64,000 nt of DNA from Desertivirga arenae (GTDB taxonomy: Bacteria > Bacteroidota > Bacteroidia > Sphingobacteriales > Sphingobacteriaceae): NCBI RefSeq assembly GCF_017355785.1, contig NZ_JAFEWE010000004.1:248001-312000 (forward strand), read 5' to 3'. The translations under genes were made by a program, and so were the position numbers. Below the pieces are notes generated by a model. That model was not told where the DNA came from. It worked only from the letters and a program-made list of their open reading frames with translations, and made no database searches. This document shows positions 8,026-17,402 of the stretch, piece by piece (within the stretch, counting starts at the first letter, position 1; each line of letters starts with the position of its first letter).

Positions 8026-8367
8026 TTAGCAGTTACGGGTAAGCTTGTTTTGTTGATTTATCTCCTTTTTCTCTTTTTTAATGATCTTATCATAAAAATG
8101 GGGAGCAACCGTTTCTATGAAAGGAGCAATGAATTTTTCAAAAGTATCAGCTGAAGGAATTTTGTGATCTTCGGAATGGGCAGGTTTGGATGTGTCTTTA
8201 AGTTTAGGGCAGGAATGTGCTTTAGTGGTTTTCAACTTAGTAGAATTTTCAACCTTGTTGCAGGTGCCATTAACGGGACTAAAGGGGCAACTATCGCTAT
8301 TTCCTGCGTAAGCCAGGGTAGTAGCTAACAAGGTCAGAAGCAGACAGTATGAAAATAGCCGTGCCAT
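8026..8367 (-). CDS. Small exported protein of unknown function
   Basis: A 113-residue protein with a clear signal peptide (MARLFSYCLLLTLLATTLAYA), a polar Cys-containing stretch (cysteines near 27, 36 and 53) and a Lys-rich C-terminus ending in Cys. No family is recognised. It converges with the DinB gene with only five bases between the stops. The initiating ATG is 84 bases from the OmpA gene stop and on the far side of a strong terminator, so it probably has its own promoter or relies on readthrough. Confidence 0.6.
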   Translation of the reverse strand: MARLFSYCLLLTLLATTLAYAGNSDSCPFSPVNGTCNKVENSTKLKTTKAHSCPKLKDTSKPAHSEDHKIPSADTFEKFIAPFIETVAPHFYDKIIKKEKKEINQQNKLTRNC

Positions 8368-8393
8368 TGATCAAAGGTAGTAATAAGTAGTAT

Positions 8394-8435
8394 AAAAAAG
8401 AAACCCCTGAGCATGCGCTCAGGGGTTTCTTTTTT
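8394..8435. terminator. Rho-independent terminator, bidirectional
   Basis: A perfect inverted repeat: arms 8394-8412 and 8417-8435 (core AAACCCCTGAGC / GCTCAGGGGTTT) with loop ATGC and A/T tracts on both sides. It lies directly downstream of the minus-strand ompA-like gene. Confidence 0.92.
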
Positions 8436-8450
8436 ATCGTTGTTTACCTA

Positions 8451-9134
8451 TTACTGTCCTGAAGCCTGACGTGCTTCTGCTTTCAATTTATCGTTAGCCA
8501 CGATAACAATCTCAACACGACGATTCTGAGCTTTACCAGACTCATTTGTATTATCGGCAATCGGTTCAGCTTCACCTTTACCAACAGTTGATAAACGGTT
8601 GCTGGAAATACCTTGTGACAGAGCAAAGTCCCTTACTGAATTAGCACGTTGCTGAGATAATCCCATGTTATAATCATCACTACCAACGGCGTCGGTATGT
8701 CCAATGATCATAATATTTGTCTCAGGATTATTTTTCATAGAAGCAGCTAAATTCTGAATATTAGTTCTTGCTGCATCTTTAAGGTCAGATTTGCCAGTAT
8801 CGAAAAGTATACCTGAACTGAATTTAACAATTAAGCCTTCACCAGCAGGAATAACTTCTGCTCCTGGTACAGTTCTTTTGATCTCTTCAGCCTGACGATC
8901 CATTTTGCGTCCGATATATGCTCCGGCAACACCACCAATAGCGCCACCAACTACTGCACCTACTGCAGTGTTACCAGCCTTCTTACCAATTAAGGCCCCG
9001 ATAGTACCACCAGCTGCGGAGCCTATAACTGCACCTTTTTGAGTACGGGTCATTTGGCTACAACTTGTAGCGAACATAGAAACAGAAGCTAAAGCCAGGC
9101 AATAAGTAGCTATTTTAATTTTCATAGTTTTCAT
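8451..9134 (-). CDS. OmpA-family lipoprotein with glycine-zipper domain (YiaD-like)
   Basis: A 227-residue outer-membrane lipoprotein. The signal ends in FATSC (Cys25). Residues about 33-75 are a glycine zipper (GAVIGSAAGGTIGALIG and a second copy), and 105-215 form an OmpA-C peptidoglycan-binding domain (IIGHTDAVGSDDYNMGLSQQ, NRRVEI). The role is to tie the outer membrane to peptidoglycan. A second in-frame ATG three codons in is an equally possible start. It is monocistronic: a strong terminator follows, and the region upstream holds promoters for this gene and for pstS in opposite directions. Confidence 0.92.
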   Translation of the reverse strand: MKTMKIKIATYCLALASVSMFATSCSQMTRTQKGAVIGSAAGGTIGALIGKKAGNTAVGAVVGGAIGGVAGAYIGRKMDRQAEEIKRTVPGAEVIPAGEGLIVKFSSGILFDTGKSDLKDAARTNIQNLAASMKNNPETNIMIIGHTDAVGSDDYNMGLSQQRANSVRDFALSQGISSNRLSTVGKGEAEPIADNTNESGKAQNRRVEIVIVANDKLKAEARQASGQ

Positions 9135-9351
9135 AATCTTGTATTTGTGTGTTTGTGTTAATAATTCAAAGTAAATGCCAAAAGTCGTTTTTGAGATTTA
9201 TTTTTCTGTTTGTTTCCTGTATGACCAGTAGCAAAACAAAAGGTTTAATGTAAATTCAAGGCAATTTTAAGTACAATAATCCGGTAGCACAAACCTAAAA
9301 AAGAAATAAGCAGTTCTAAAAGTCAGAGTACAAAAAAAGATTAAGTCAATA
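9135..9351. other. Left part of the ompA-like/pstS intergenic region
   Basis: With the pstS promoter block that follows, this forms a 392-base divergent intergenic region. It holds a minus-strand TACTTTGA (9166-9173), one mismatch from the -7 consensus, that could drive the OmpA gene. Nothing else convincing was seen. Confidence 0.5.
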
Positions 9352-9414
9352 TTAACAATTAACAATTTCTTAATATTCGATAACAATTTGCTTAACAATA
9401 CCTTAATACTTTTG
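9352..9414 (+). promoter_or_regulatory. pstS promoter with PhoP-box-like TTAACA repeats
   Basis: Six hexamers of the TTAACA/TTAATA/ATAACA type start at 9352, 9359, 9370, 9380, 9392 and 9403, mostly one helical turn apart. They run up to a perfect -7 element TACTTTTG (9407-9414). Relative to that element, repeats fall at -48, -37 and -27, the same spacing as in the promoter at 20045-20100. B. subtilis PhoP binds TTAACA-type direct repeats with an 11-base period, so a phosphate-response regulator site is the natural reading. Confidence 0.65.
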
Positions 9415-9526
9415 ATGACGTAAACGACGCTTTACCAGAGGAGATAAAAAGTTAATGATGATTTAACTCGATAATAACAGGCCTCTAACAAGTGTCGGGG
9501 TAATTTGCAAAATTAAAGAAATTGAA

Positions 9527-10546
9527 ATGAAGAAATTAGTTGTATTGCTTTCCTTAACCGTCGCTCTAGCTTCTTGCGGTGGAGGCAAAAAGAATCAAGG
9601 TTCTGGTGAGGGATTATCAGGCGAGGTGAAGATCGACGGATCAAGTACTGTTTATCCTTTGTCTGAGGCTGTGGCTGAGGAATTCAGAAATGCAGAAGGC
9701 GGAATAAGAGTTACTGTTGGAGAATCGGGGACCGGAGGTGGATTCAAGAAATTCTCAAGAGCTGAAATTGATATTAATGATGCTTCTCGTCCAATCAAGC
9801 AAGAAGAAATTGATCTCTGCAAACAAGGTGGAGTAGATTATATTGAACTACCGGTAGCTTACGATGGTCTTGCAGTAGTTGTAAGTAAAGAAAATACGTT
9901 CGTTGACTACCTGACTGTAGAGGAATTAAAGAAAATTTGGGAGCCAGAGGCTCAGGGTAAGATTAAAACCTGGAATCAGGTTCGCTCCTCTTTTCCTAAT
10001 CAGCCCATTAACTTATACGGAGCAGGAACAGCCTCAGGTACTTATGATTATTTCACGGAAGCTATTGTAGGTAAAGCAAAGTCATCAAGAGGTGATTATA
10101 ATGCTAGTGAGGATGATAACGTATTAGTTAAAGGTATTTCATCAGATAAGAATGCCCTGGGTTATTTCGGTTTAGCCTATTACACAAATAATGCTGATAA
10201 GTTGAAGCTGGTTCCTATCAATGATGGCGACGATGCGAATGGTAAAGGTGGTATTCTTCCTACTCCTGAAACTGTAACTAACGGCACTTACCAGCCGCTT
10301 TCTCGTCCTTTGTTCATTTATGTAAACACTAAATCAGCAGACCGAGCGGATGTAAAGGCTTTCATCAACTTCTACCTGGATAATGCTGCCTCATTATCAA
10401 AAGAAGTAGGTACAATTGCTCTTCCGGCAGAAGTATATCCTTTGGCTAAAAAGAAATTTGAGGCAAAGAAATCAGGTTCAGTGTTCGCTGGCGGCAAAAA
10501 AGCTGTTGGTGTGAGTATGGCTGACCTTTTGAAAGCGGAACAATAA
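9527..10546 (+). CDS. pstS: Phosphate ABC transporter substrate-binding lipoprotein PstS
   Basis: A 339-residue periplasmic phosphate-binding protein. The lipoprotein signal ends at ALASC (Cys17). Phosphate-contacting motifs are visible: [17 protein letters not shown] (about 37-53), [11 protein letters not shown] (about 65-75), INDASRPI, and [11 protein letters not shown] (about 165-175). Length and order match PstS. It is the first gene of pstSCAB-phoU, behind the repeat-bearing promoter. An 82-base gap with an 11 bp hairpin separates it from pstC, which may raise PstS levels over the membrane subunits. Confidence 0.96.
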   Translation: MKKLVVLLSLTVALASCGGGKKNQGSGEGLSGEVKIDGSSTVYPLSEAVAEEFRNAEGGIRVTVGESGTGGGFKKFSRAEIDINDASRPIKQEEIDLCKQGGVDYIELPVAYDGLAVVVSKENTFVDYLTVEELKKIWEPEAQGKIKTWNQVRSSFPNQPINLYGAGTASGTYDYFTEAIVGKAKSSRGDYNASEDDNVLVKGISSDKNALGYFGLAYYTNNADKLKLVPINDGDDANGKGGILPTPETVTNGTYQPLSRPLFIYVNTKSADRADVKAFINFYLDNAASLSKEVGTIALPAEVYPLAKKKFEAKKSGSVFAGGKKAVGVSMADLLKAEQ

Positions 10547-10578
10547 TATTTCTAAGGATTGTATAATAAGTAATTTCA

Positions 10579-10612
10579 CAAGCTTCCTGTTGTATTTTCT
10601 GCAGGGAGCTTG
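10579..10612 (+). other. Intercistronic hairpin between pstS and pstC
   Basis: CAAGCTTCCTG (10579-10589) pairs with CAGGGAGCTTG (10602-10612) over 11 bp with one G-U pair and a 12-base loop. No U-tract follows, so an mRNA-stabilising or processing element is likelier than a terminator. Confidence 0.55.
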
Positions 10613-10627
10613 CTTATGAAATAACAA

Positions 10628-11506
10628 ATGGTAAAAGTTAAAGAAAAAGCAATAGAAGGATTTTTGATCTTTTGTAGCTTGCTTACGGTGTTAACAACCC
10701 TGGGTATTATTCTGGTTCTTGCTTCGGAGACCATTACATTCTTCAAAGAAGTGTCGATTATAGAGTTCTTTACGGGAACAGAATGGACGCCTTTGTTTGC
10801 CAATAAGAAATTTGGCATCCTACCCCTGGTCTGTGGGACCCTGCTTACCACGCTAATTGCAATAAGTGTGGCTTTGCCTCTCGGATTAACAATTGCTATA
10901 TATCTTAACGAATATGCGCATCAGAAATTTACTGCAATAGTAAAACCTCTGCTTGAAATCCTTGCTGCGGTTCCCACGGTGGTTTATGGTTTCTTCGCTC
11001 TAACGTTTGTAACTCCACTTCTGCAGTCCTTTATTCCTAACCTTTCTGGATTCAATGCGCTTTCTGCAGGCTTGGTTATGGGGGTGATGATCATTCCTTA
11101 TATCTCTTCATTAAGTGAGGATGCCTTAAGGGCTGTTCCTAAATCGTTACGGGAAGCAGCTTATGGGATGGGTTCAACCAAATTACAAACTGCATTCAGG
11201 GTAATGGTACCAGCTGCATCGTCGGGAATAGTAGTTTCGGTTATCCTGGCAATTTCAAGGGCCATCGGTGAGACTATGATCGTTGCTGTGGCAGCAGGGC
11301 AGGAGCCGAAATTTACATTCAATCCTCTTACTTCGGTCGAGACAATCACTACTTATATTGTTCAGGTAAGTATGGGCGATGTGCCACAGAATTCTCTCGA
11401 GTACCGCACTATTTTCTCTGCAGGTATGGCTTTGTTCATTTTCACCTTCCTTTTAAATAATATCAGTTTCTGGATTAAGAAAAAATTTCAGCAGAGGTAT
11501 GAATAA
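10628..11506 (+). CDS. pstC: Phosphate ABC transporter permease PstC
   Basis: A 292-residue inner-membrane permease with six predicted helices. The MetI-type coupling motif [20 protein letters not shown] lies at about 177-196 and is followed by [15 protein letters not shown], a PstC/PstA family hallmark. The N-terminal part includes FFTGTEWTP, characteristic of PstC. It overlaps pstA by eight bases, which together with the order S-C-A-B-phoU leaves no doubt on identity. Confidence 0.95.
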   Translation: MVKVKEKAIEGFLIFCSLLTVLTTLGIILVLASETITFFKEVSIIEFFTGTEWTPLFANKKFGILPLVCGTLLTTLIAISVALPLGLTIAIYLNEYAHQKFTAIVKPLLEILAAVPTVVYGFFALTFVTPLLQSFIPNLSGFNALSAGLVMGVMIIPYISSLSEDALRAVPKSLREAAYGMGSTKLQTAFRVMVPAASSGIVVSVILAISRAIGETMIVAVAAGQEPKFTFNPLTSVETITTYIVQVSMGDVPQNSLEYRTIFSAGMALFIFTFLLNNISFWIKKKFQQRYE

Positions 11507-12356
11507 TTCACAAATTAACAAGCTTAAGAATCTTATCTTTAAGCTGTTCGCTATATTTTGTACATCGGTTGGACTAATAGTACTGGTTGTACTGCTTTAT
11601 GTAGTTATGTCAAAAGGACTGGCGAGGATAGATTTTGATTTCCTGACTAACCTGCCATCAAGGAGTGCAGAACGTGCCGGTATTTATACTGCACTTGCCG
11701 GAATGGTCTGGATCCTTGTATTAACAGTTCTGATTGCATTCCCGATAGGAGTAGGAGCTGGTATATATCTTCAGGAATACGGAAAAAGGAACATGTTTAC
11801 CAATTTCATTGAAATAAATATATCTAATCTGGCCGGGGTTCCATCAATCATATACGGTATTCTGGGACTTGAGCTTTTTGGACGTTTCCTGGGTTTTGGA
11901 AACAGCATTCTTACGGGAAGCTTAACCTTATCGCTTTTAGTGCTGCCCTTGATCATCGTGTCAACGAGGGAAGCGATCAAGGCAGTTCCGGGATCATTAA
12001 GAGAAGCAAGTTATGGTTTGGGAGCAACAAAGTGGCAAACTATAAGCAGAGTTGTATTACCTTCAGCTTTTGGTGGCATCATGACAGGCCTTATCCTTGC
12101 AGTTTCAAGAGCGGTAGGAGAAACAGCACCTTTAATAGTGATTGGAGCGTTAGTTTATGTTCCATTTATTCCGGAAGGGCCAATGGATGAGTTTACGGTT
12201 TTACCGATCCAAATATTTAACTGGGTTACACGTCCTCAGGCTGGTTTTGTAACCAATGCTGCAGCTGCTATCGTTATACTTTTAGCATTTACCTTTATGA
12301 TGAATGGTATTGCGGTAATTATTAGAAATAGATTTAACAAGAGAACTAAGTTTTAA
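11499..12356 (+). CDS. pstA: Phosphate ABC transporter permease PstA
   Basis: A 285-residue permease paired with PstC. Motifs: [19 protein letters not shown] near residues 51-69 (PstA-type opening), [20 protein letters not shown] coupling helix (about 168-187) and [15 protein letters not shown]. The ATG lies inside the end of pstC and pstB follows after eight bases, so the three are translationally linked. Confidence 0.95.
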   Translation: MNNSQINKLKNLIFKLFAIFCTSVGLIVLVVLLYVVMSKGLARIDFDFLTNLPSRSAERAGIYTALAGMVWILVLTVLIAFPIGVGAGIYLQEYGKRNMFTNFIEINISNLAGVPSIIYGILGLELFGRFLGFGNSILTGSLTLSLLVLPLIIVSTREAIKAVPGSLREASYGLGATKWQTISRVVLPSAFGGIMTGLILAVSRAVGETAPLIVIGALVYVPFIPEGPMDEFTVLPIQIFNWVTRPQAGFVTNAAAAIVILLAFTFMMNGIAVIIRNRFNKRTKF

Positions 12357-12364
12357 GAAATATA

Positions 12365-13117
12365 ATGTATAAGCTGGAAGCAAGGAATGTAAATCTTTAT
12401 TACGGAGAAAAGCATGCATTAAAGAACATCGGTATTGGTATAGAACCGAACACCGTTACAGCTTTTATCGGGCCTTCTGGTTGTGGAAAATCTACATTCC
12501 TAAGGTGCTTCAACCGGATGAACGACCTCATCGATAATGTGAAGATCACAGGAGATATACTTATTGATGGAAGAAACGTTTATAAAAGTAAAATAGACGT
12601 TGACGAACACCGGAAAAAAATAGGTATGGTGTTTCAGAAGCCTAATCCTTTCCCTAAAAGTATCTATGAGAATGTAATCTATGGCTTGAGGATAAATGGG
12701 GTAAAGGACAAGGCCATCCTTGATGAAAGGGTGGAGCGGTCATTAAAGCAGGCCGCATTATGGGACGAAGTAAAGGACGATCTAAAGAAATCTGCCTTAT
12801 CCTTATCGGGTGGACAGCAGCAGCGTCTATGTATTGCACGTGCCATGGCTGTAGAGCCATCGGTGATTTTGATGGATGAACCAGCTTCTGCGCTCGACCC
12901 TATATCTACGTCAAAAATTGAAGAATTGATCTATGAGCTTAAAAGCAAATACACCATTGTAATTGTTACTCATAATATGCAGCAGGCTGCTCGTATCAGT
13001 GATAAAACAGCATTCTTCTATCTTGGGGAATTGATAGAATATACAGAGACACCCAAGATGTTTACTAACCCTGATAAAGAACAAACTCAAAACTACATCA
13101 CTGGTCGTTTTGGTTAA
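12365..13117 (+). CDS. pstB: Phosphate ABC transporter ATPase PstB
   Basis: A 250-residue ATPase. Walker [10 protein letters not shown] (about 36-44), the PstB-specific [18 protein letters not shown]-loop [17 protein letters not shown], signature [16 protein letters not shown], Walker [14 protein letters not shown] and H-loop [10 protein letters not shown] are all intact. It energises PstC/PstA and, with PhoU, contributes to phosphate signalling. PhoU follows 23 bases downstream. Confidence 0.97.
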   Translation: MYKLEARNVNLYYGEKHALKNIGIGIEPNTVTAFIGPSGCGKSTFLRCFNRMNDLIDNVKITGDILIDGRNVYKSKIDVDEHRKKIGMVFQKPNPFPKSIYENVIYGLRINGVKDKAILDERVERSLKQAALWDEVKDDLKKSALSLSGGQQQRLCIARAMAVEPSVILMDEPASALDPISTSKIEELIYELKSKYTIVIVTHNMQQAARISDKTAFFYLGELIEYTETPKMFTNPDKEQTQNYITGRFG

Positions 13118-13140
13118 TAAGGATTGAAAGGAATTAAATT

Positions 13141-13818
13141 ATGACTCATTTAGAAGAAGAGTTAAATAAGCTCCGCGGGGAGATGATTGAGATGTCTAAC
13201 CTGGTAGCTTCTCAGATCGAAAAAAGTCTAACGGCTCTTGTTGAAGAGGATGTTGACCTTGCCCGTGAAGTTATTTTCAATGAAAAGCGCGTTAACGCAA
13301 TGGAGTTATCAATTGACAAGGATTGCGAAAACATCCTTGCCCTATTGAATCCTTTTGCCAGCGATATGCGCTTCGTTTTCGCTACGCTAAAGATCAATAC
13401 AAATTTTGAGCGTATTGGTGATAGTGCAGAAGGAATTGCAAAATATATACTTCAATCGGGAAAGTGCTTTGAAGAGGAGCTGTTGAACGATTGCCGTTTC
13501 AACGAAATGGCAGACATCGTTAAGGAGATGCTACATGCTATCGGGAAAGCCTATGAGGAAAGCGATGCCAAGCTTGCCAGAACTGTATTTAAGCAGGACA
13601 TGATCCTGGATGAGATTAACAAGGCTTCGACGGATAATATTGCCTTATACATCAATAAGCGTCCGGAAAATGTTTACCAGGCTTTATATCTTCTGACAGT
13701 GATCAGAAAGCTTGAGAGAGTTGGAGACCATATTACAAATATTGCTGAGGAGATCATATTCCATCTGGAGGCAAAAGTCCTTAAGCATATTAAAAAGAGC
13801 GTTGAGGAAGACGAATAA
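13141..13818 (+). CDS. phoU: Phosphate signalling protein PhoU
   Basis: A 225-residue all-helical protein made of two three-helix bundles, each with the PhoU E/D-x-x-x-D metal-binding signature: NFERIGDSAEGIAKY (about 88-102) and KLERVGDHITNIAEEI (about 193-208). In other bacteria it restrains the PhoR-type kinase and the Pst transporter when phosphate is plentiful. It is the last gene of the operon; a perfect 18 bp stem follows. Confidence 0.95.
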   Translation: MTHLEEELNKLRGEMIEMSNLVASQIEKSLTALVEEDVDLAREVIFNEKRVNAMELSIDKDCENILALLNPFASDMRFVFATLKINTNFERIGDSAEGIAKYILQSGKCFEEELLNDCRFNEMADIVKEMLHAIGKAYEESDAKLARTVFKQDMILDEINKASTDNIALYINKRPENVYQALYLLTVIRKLERVGDHITNIAEEIIFHLEAKVLKHIKKSVEEDE

Positions 13819-13821
13819 GAT

Positions 13822-13869
13822 TTTAAATAGCAAAGCCGCTCTTATCTAAGTGCGGCTTTGCTATTTAAA
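13822..13869. terminator. Terminator shared by phoU and the convergent lipoprotein gene
   Basis: Arms 13822-13839 (TTTAAATAGCAAAGCCGC) and 13852-13869 are exact complements around a 12-base loop. The right arm includes the stop codon of the convergent gene, so the structure serves both strands. Confidence 0.88.
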
Positions 13870-14440
13870 GCTCTGCAAAACCTCGCTCCTTCTTGTATTC
13901 CTCAATTGTGCTGTTTATCTTATAAGGAAAATTATAGGGGAACTTACACGTAGTTTTATCCAGAGGAGTTTTCTTTGTGTCAGTTAACGTGAAAACAGAA
14001 TCTGCTATGCTAAAATCCGGGTTATAAAATTTTACCAGGTTTTCCATCGCAGCTCCTTTGGTACATTCGCTTCCGAAATAGTTGTTCTCCCTTTGAAAGG
14101 CAAACAGCTTCCCATCTTCATCGAAGTAGCTTTTGTAGGAAATAAACCAGTCGTCTTTCGGACTAAAGGGTAGTTCGGCAATGTATCTAATCTTCCCCGA
14201 TTTATCCTTAAAGATATTGTACGTAGCTTCAATGTTCTTTTGATCCCTTGCTTCCTCTCTCGAGATTAAATCTGTCTTATTTTTGACTTTTACATAAACT
14301 ACAAGTGACTGCGCATTTATTGTGCTATCTACCGTGTACTTCTTATCCTTTAATCTTGAGACGTTTTTGTTCGTTTTAGGAGAGGAGGAGCAGGCGTAAA
14401 TTAAACTTACAGCAGTAATTATGCAGGTTAGCTTTTTCAT
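13865..14440 (-). CDS. Lipoprotein of unknown function
   Basis: A 191-residue protein with a lipoprotein signal (SLIYACSSS, Cys17), a Lys/Asn/Ser linker to about residue 35, then a beta-rich domain (VVYVKVKNKTDLIS, GKIRYIAELPFSPKDDWF, SYFDEDGKLFAFQREN). It resembles generic Bacteroidota exported proteins; no named domain is recognised. It is transcribed convergently with phoU, ends inside the shared terminator and stands apart from the TonB receptor behind it. Confidence 0.7.
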   Translation of the reverse strand: MKKLTCIITAVSLIYACSSSPKTNKNVSRLKDKKYTVDSTINAQSLVVYVKVKNKTDLISREEARDQKNIEATYNIFKDKSGKIRYIAELPFSPKDDWFISYKSYFDEDGKLFAFQRENNYFGSECTKGAAMENLVKFYNPDFSIADSVFTLTDTKKTPLDKTTCKFPYNFPYKINSTIEEYKKERGFAEL

Positions 14441-14489
14441 TGGAACAATTTCTTTTCAGAGCTAATATACTATTCCTGATCAGAAAGCA

Positions 14490-14518
14490 AAATGTCAGGC
14501 CTTTCTCGCCTGACATTT
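14490..14518 (-). terminator. Terminator of the TonB-dependent receptor gene
   Basis: An exact 11 bp inverted repeat (AAATGTCAGGC / GCCTGACATTT) with a 7-base loop. On the minus strand it is followed by a T-rich stretch, and it sits 16 bases past the receptor stop. Confidence 0.82.
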
Positions 14519-14534
14519 GTAGTCATTATATCTC

Positions 14535-16829
14535 TTACCTGATATTTAAGGGGATGTAAAGACCAAAAGCAATATTCCTACCCTGATTCAAAATACCTTC
14601 TGCTTTTAATCTGTTTAAGTGATTCACATATTCTTTATCCAACAGATTGTTACCTGTAATGTAAACCTTGAGCGCCTGCTTGTTCAACCTGATTCTTGTA
14701 CCTAAAGAAGCATTAAGCAGGGTATAGCCAGATGTTGAAGTCTCAAAGTTGGGATCGGCTTTAGTTTGTTTAAAAAAATTATCAAGGCCTATGGAGAAAT
14801 AAGGATCACTCAAAAATTCAGACTTGAACTTGGGCTCAAACCTTAGTTCATTTCTTAAAATAGGAGCTGGCATATAGGGAAGAGACGTATTGGTAGCGCG
14901 GTTCAAGCCCCTTGTAAATGAGAATGAGTTTTCGAAATGGACCAGGGAGTTGGGATGAAGCGTAAGTCCTGCCTCCATGCCATACAGGTTCGCATTATCC
15001 TGAACATATCTGAAAACCGGGAGGGTCTGCTCTTCGGCTTCAATAGTTTCGTTATTAGTTTGCCTGTAATAGATATAATTATCGATGTAGTTATTGAAAA
15101 TATTGAGGTGAGCATCTACTTTCTGGTTGTGAAATTCAAGTGCAGCGTCGGCATAGAAACTTCTTTCTGGATCGAGCGTCGTATTTCCTATTTCATAGCG
15201 AAAAGTCCCTTCATGTACGCCATTCGAGCTCAATTCGGCAATGTTAGGAGCTCTGAAGGCACTTCCAAGGTTAGCCTTAAAGGTGATCTTATCTGTAAAA
15301 TTATGAGTAAGTCCCAGCGCTCCGCTCAAGTTCGAGAATTGATTAGAGAAACCTTGAAAAAGAACCTCATCCCCTTCAGTCATTTCCAGCCCTTTGAAGT
15401 GTCTGTAATCCAAACGCAAGCCTGCGTTAACGCTGGTATTCGTCCAGTTCCTTTTTATATACGCGAAGCCGCCAACATCCTGGCTTTCATAATCAGGAAT
15501 TAAAACTTCTTCAGCCTTGTTCTTACTGTTCTGGAACGATCCTGAAACGCCGATCACAGGCTCCCACTTCTCAGAATTGTTGAAGTAGTATTTAAGATCG
15601 TAGCTATAGGTCTTTAAGTCGAAGAACAAAGAAGGATCTGATGTGCTTTCTTCCAGCTCCCGTCTCTGGTTATCCTGAAAGGCTAGTGTAGAACGCAAAC
15701 GGCCTTTGTTAAACACAAACTGGTTATTAAGGGCTAATTTGTAATGATTGATGTCCTGGAATGGAAGTGTTAGTTTCCGGCTCTTGTTGCCGCTAAGAAA
15801 TTCATTTGAATGCCCTTCTTCCTCGTGTTCTTCCTCGCCATCGTCATACTCTCCATGTCCGGGTATACCAAGCTTAGTATTGAAGCTTGAGAAGTTAATA
15901 TGGGTATATCCCCATGACTTGTTCAAGCCTATTTGTCCGGAATAGTTAGTTTCATTAAAACCACTATTGGATGCTCTTCCTAATGGCGTATTATAAGCGT
16001 AGGCATTTTTGTAAGTTCCGCGAGCACTCCAGATAAAACCATTTGAATTACCCTGTAACATAGCCGAACTGCCGCTAAGTCCATTATTGCTTGCATAATT
16101 GGCCAGTACTTCTCCCTTGATCTTCCCCTCAGCTGCAGGCAAAGGTTCAAGAATATTAATTACTCCACCTAAGGCATCTGAACCGTATATTAAACTGGAA
16201 GCTCCGCGAAGTACTTCCACTCGATCAGCGTTATACTGGTCAATCTCAATGCCATGTTCGTCTCCCCATTGCTGACCTTCCTGTTTAACACCGTCGGATA
16301 ATGTTATCACGCGATTATAACTTAATCCCCTGATAACGGGTTTCGAAACTGCTGCACCGGTAGTTATCTGTGAAACTCCTGGAACTCTGGATATGGCATC
16401 CACAATGTTATTGGTTGGGCGGTTGAGCATCTCCTCCTTTGAGACAGAAGTTACGGCAGTACTGTTTCGCCGGTTATCGGCGCTGGAAACTGTTCCTGTT
16501 ACAACGACTTCGTGGACTTCAATCACACTTTGGTTTAAGGCAATATTAAGGGTATTCGTTGTTGCCAGATCTACAGTCTGGGTAAAGGTACTGTAGCCCA
16601 GGAATCTCACTTCAAGAACAAAGCGACCTTTAGAGGGAATTTTCTGGAAATTAAAGTTTCCGCTTTCATTCGTGTTTACGGAAATTTTGAGTTCAGGAAT
16701 AGAAACTATTGCTCCTGCAACAGGCTGTTGAGTATTTGCATCGGTCACCTGTCCGGCAAGGGTTATTGCAGTAGCATGGGTTCGCGCAGCCATAAGCAGT
16801 ACGAACAGAAATGTCGTAATAATTTTCAT
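14535..16829 (-). CDS. TonB-dependent outer-membrane receptor, possibly for a metal
   Basis: A 764-residue receptor: signal peptide (1-20), a carboxypeptidase-regulatory-like domain (about 22-105, GQVTDANTQQPVAGA), a plug (about 115-230, including VDAISRVPGVSQITTGAAVSKP and RVEVLRGASSLIYGSDALGG) and a 22-strand barrel ending in NIAFGLYIPLNIR. An extracellular loop near 330-350 is strikingly acidic and His-containing (HGEYDDGEEEHEEEGHSNEF). Such loops occur in zinc/metal receptors of the ZnuD type, so metal import is a reasonable inference. The upstream neighbour is a small Cys/His-rich exported protein, which fits. Confidence 0.9.
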   Translation of the reverse strand: MKIITTFLFVLLMAARTHATAITLAGQVTDANTQQPVAGAIVSIPELKISVNTNESGNFNFQKIPSKGRFVLEVRFLGYSTFTQTVDLATTNTLNIALNQSVIEVHEVVVTGTVSSADNRRNSTAVTSVSKEEMLNRPTNNIVDAISRVPGVSQITTGAAVSKPVIRGLSYNRVITLSDGVKQEGQQWGDEHGIEIDQYNADRVEVLRGASSLIYGSDALGGVINILEPLPAAEGKIKGEVLANYASNNGLSGSSAMLQGNSNGFIWSARGTYKNAYAYNTPLGRASNSGFNETNYSGQIGLNKSWGYTHINFSSFNTKLGIPGHGEYDDGEEEHEEEGHSNEFLSGNKSRKLTLPFQDINHYKLALNNQFVFNKGRLRSTLAFQDNQRRELEESTSDPSLFFDLKTYSYDLKYYFNNSEKWEPVIGVSGSFQNSKNKAEEVLIPDYESQDVGGFAYIKRNWTNTSVNAGLRLDYRHFKGLEMTEGDEVLFQGFSNQFSNLSGALGLTHNFTDKITFKANLGSAFRAPNIAELSSNGVHEGTFRYEIGNTTLDPERSFYADAALEFHNQKVDAHLNIFNNYIDNYIYYRQTNNETIEAEEQTLPVFRYVQDNANLYGMEAGLTLHPNSLVHFENSFSFTRGLNRATNTSLPYMPAPILRNELRFEPKFKSEFLSDPYFSIGLDNFFKQTKADPNFETSTSGYTLLNASLGTRIRLNKQALKVYITGNNLLDKEYVNHLNRLKAEGILNQGRNIAFGLYIPLNIR

Positions 16830-16960
16830 CTAAGTGTATTAAAACATAGGATAGCGATATGATTAATGATCATACGCTCCGAGATTACTAAATCTTGAAA
16901 ATGTGTGTGCGTTTATCCGAGCTGACAATGGCCAGTCCGGGGAGTAATGAAGGAGATTAA

Positions 16961-17299
16961 TCAATTGGAAGGAGGCCCTCGTAAGAGGATAAGAATGGGC
17001 TCAATAATGATGGATAAGATCTTGTTTTCTGATAAGATTCGGATCCAGGGTATGTCTTCGGTTTGTTGCTCTTCTCCAGGTGCAATAAAAGTCTTATCGA
17101 GGTGGAAGGCACAGGCGAAGCAAAAAGAGCCTTTCTTGGAAATGTGGATTTTATGGGTGCAGTTACCTGTCTGACCGTAATCAGAGCACTGTACTTCGTC
17201 GTTGTGATTATGGAGAAGGTCAAGGGGAAGTGCTACTACTGAAAAGCATATCAGTAGCACCAAAGATAGAACACTCCTTATCAACCTTCTTTTTTTCAT
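16961..17299 (-). CDS. Small Cys/His-rich exported protein next to the TonB receptor
   Basis: A 112-residue protein with an N-terminal hydrophobic signal or anchor (RSVLSLVLLICFSVVALPLDLL). Next come clustered potential ligands: HNHNDEVQCSDYGQTGNCTHKIH and SFCFACAFHLDKTF, giving four Cys and five His within about 45 residues. A second hydrophobic stretch (ILSIIIEPILILL) lies near the C-terminus. No named domain is recognised. It precedes the TonB receptor in the same direction with 131 bases between. The ligand pattern suggests binding of a transition metal on the periplasmic side. Confidence 0.65.
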   Translation of the reverse strand: MKKRRLIRSVLSLVLLICFSVVALPLDLLHNHNDEVQCSDYGQTGNCTHKIHISKKGSFCFACAFHLDKTFIAPGEEQQTEDIPWIRILSENKILSIIIEPILILLRGPPSN

Positions 17300-17402
17300 T
17301 AGAATTCCACAACAAAAGTAGGTAAAAAACCGGCATGAGCAAATGCGATTCGTCCCCCTGCTACAACGAGCTTGAAGTCTAAAGGTTGAGCATTAGCTGA
17401 GA

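Noticed and set aside
14937-15503. 188-codon plus-strand frame inside the TonB receptor
   Set aside because: Antisense shadow of a receptor gene with clear domains; it has no recognisable motif or promoter.
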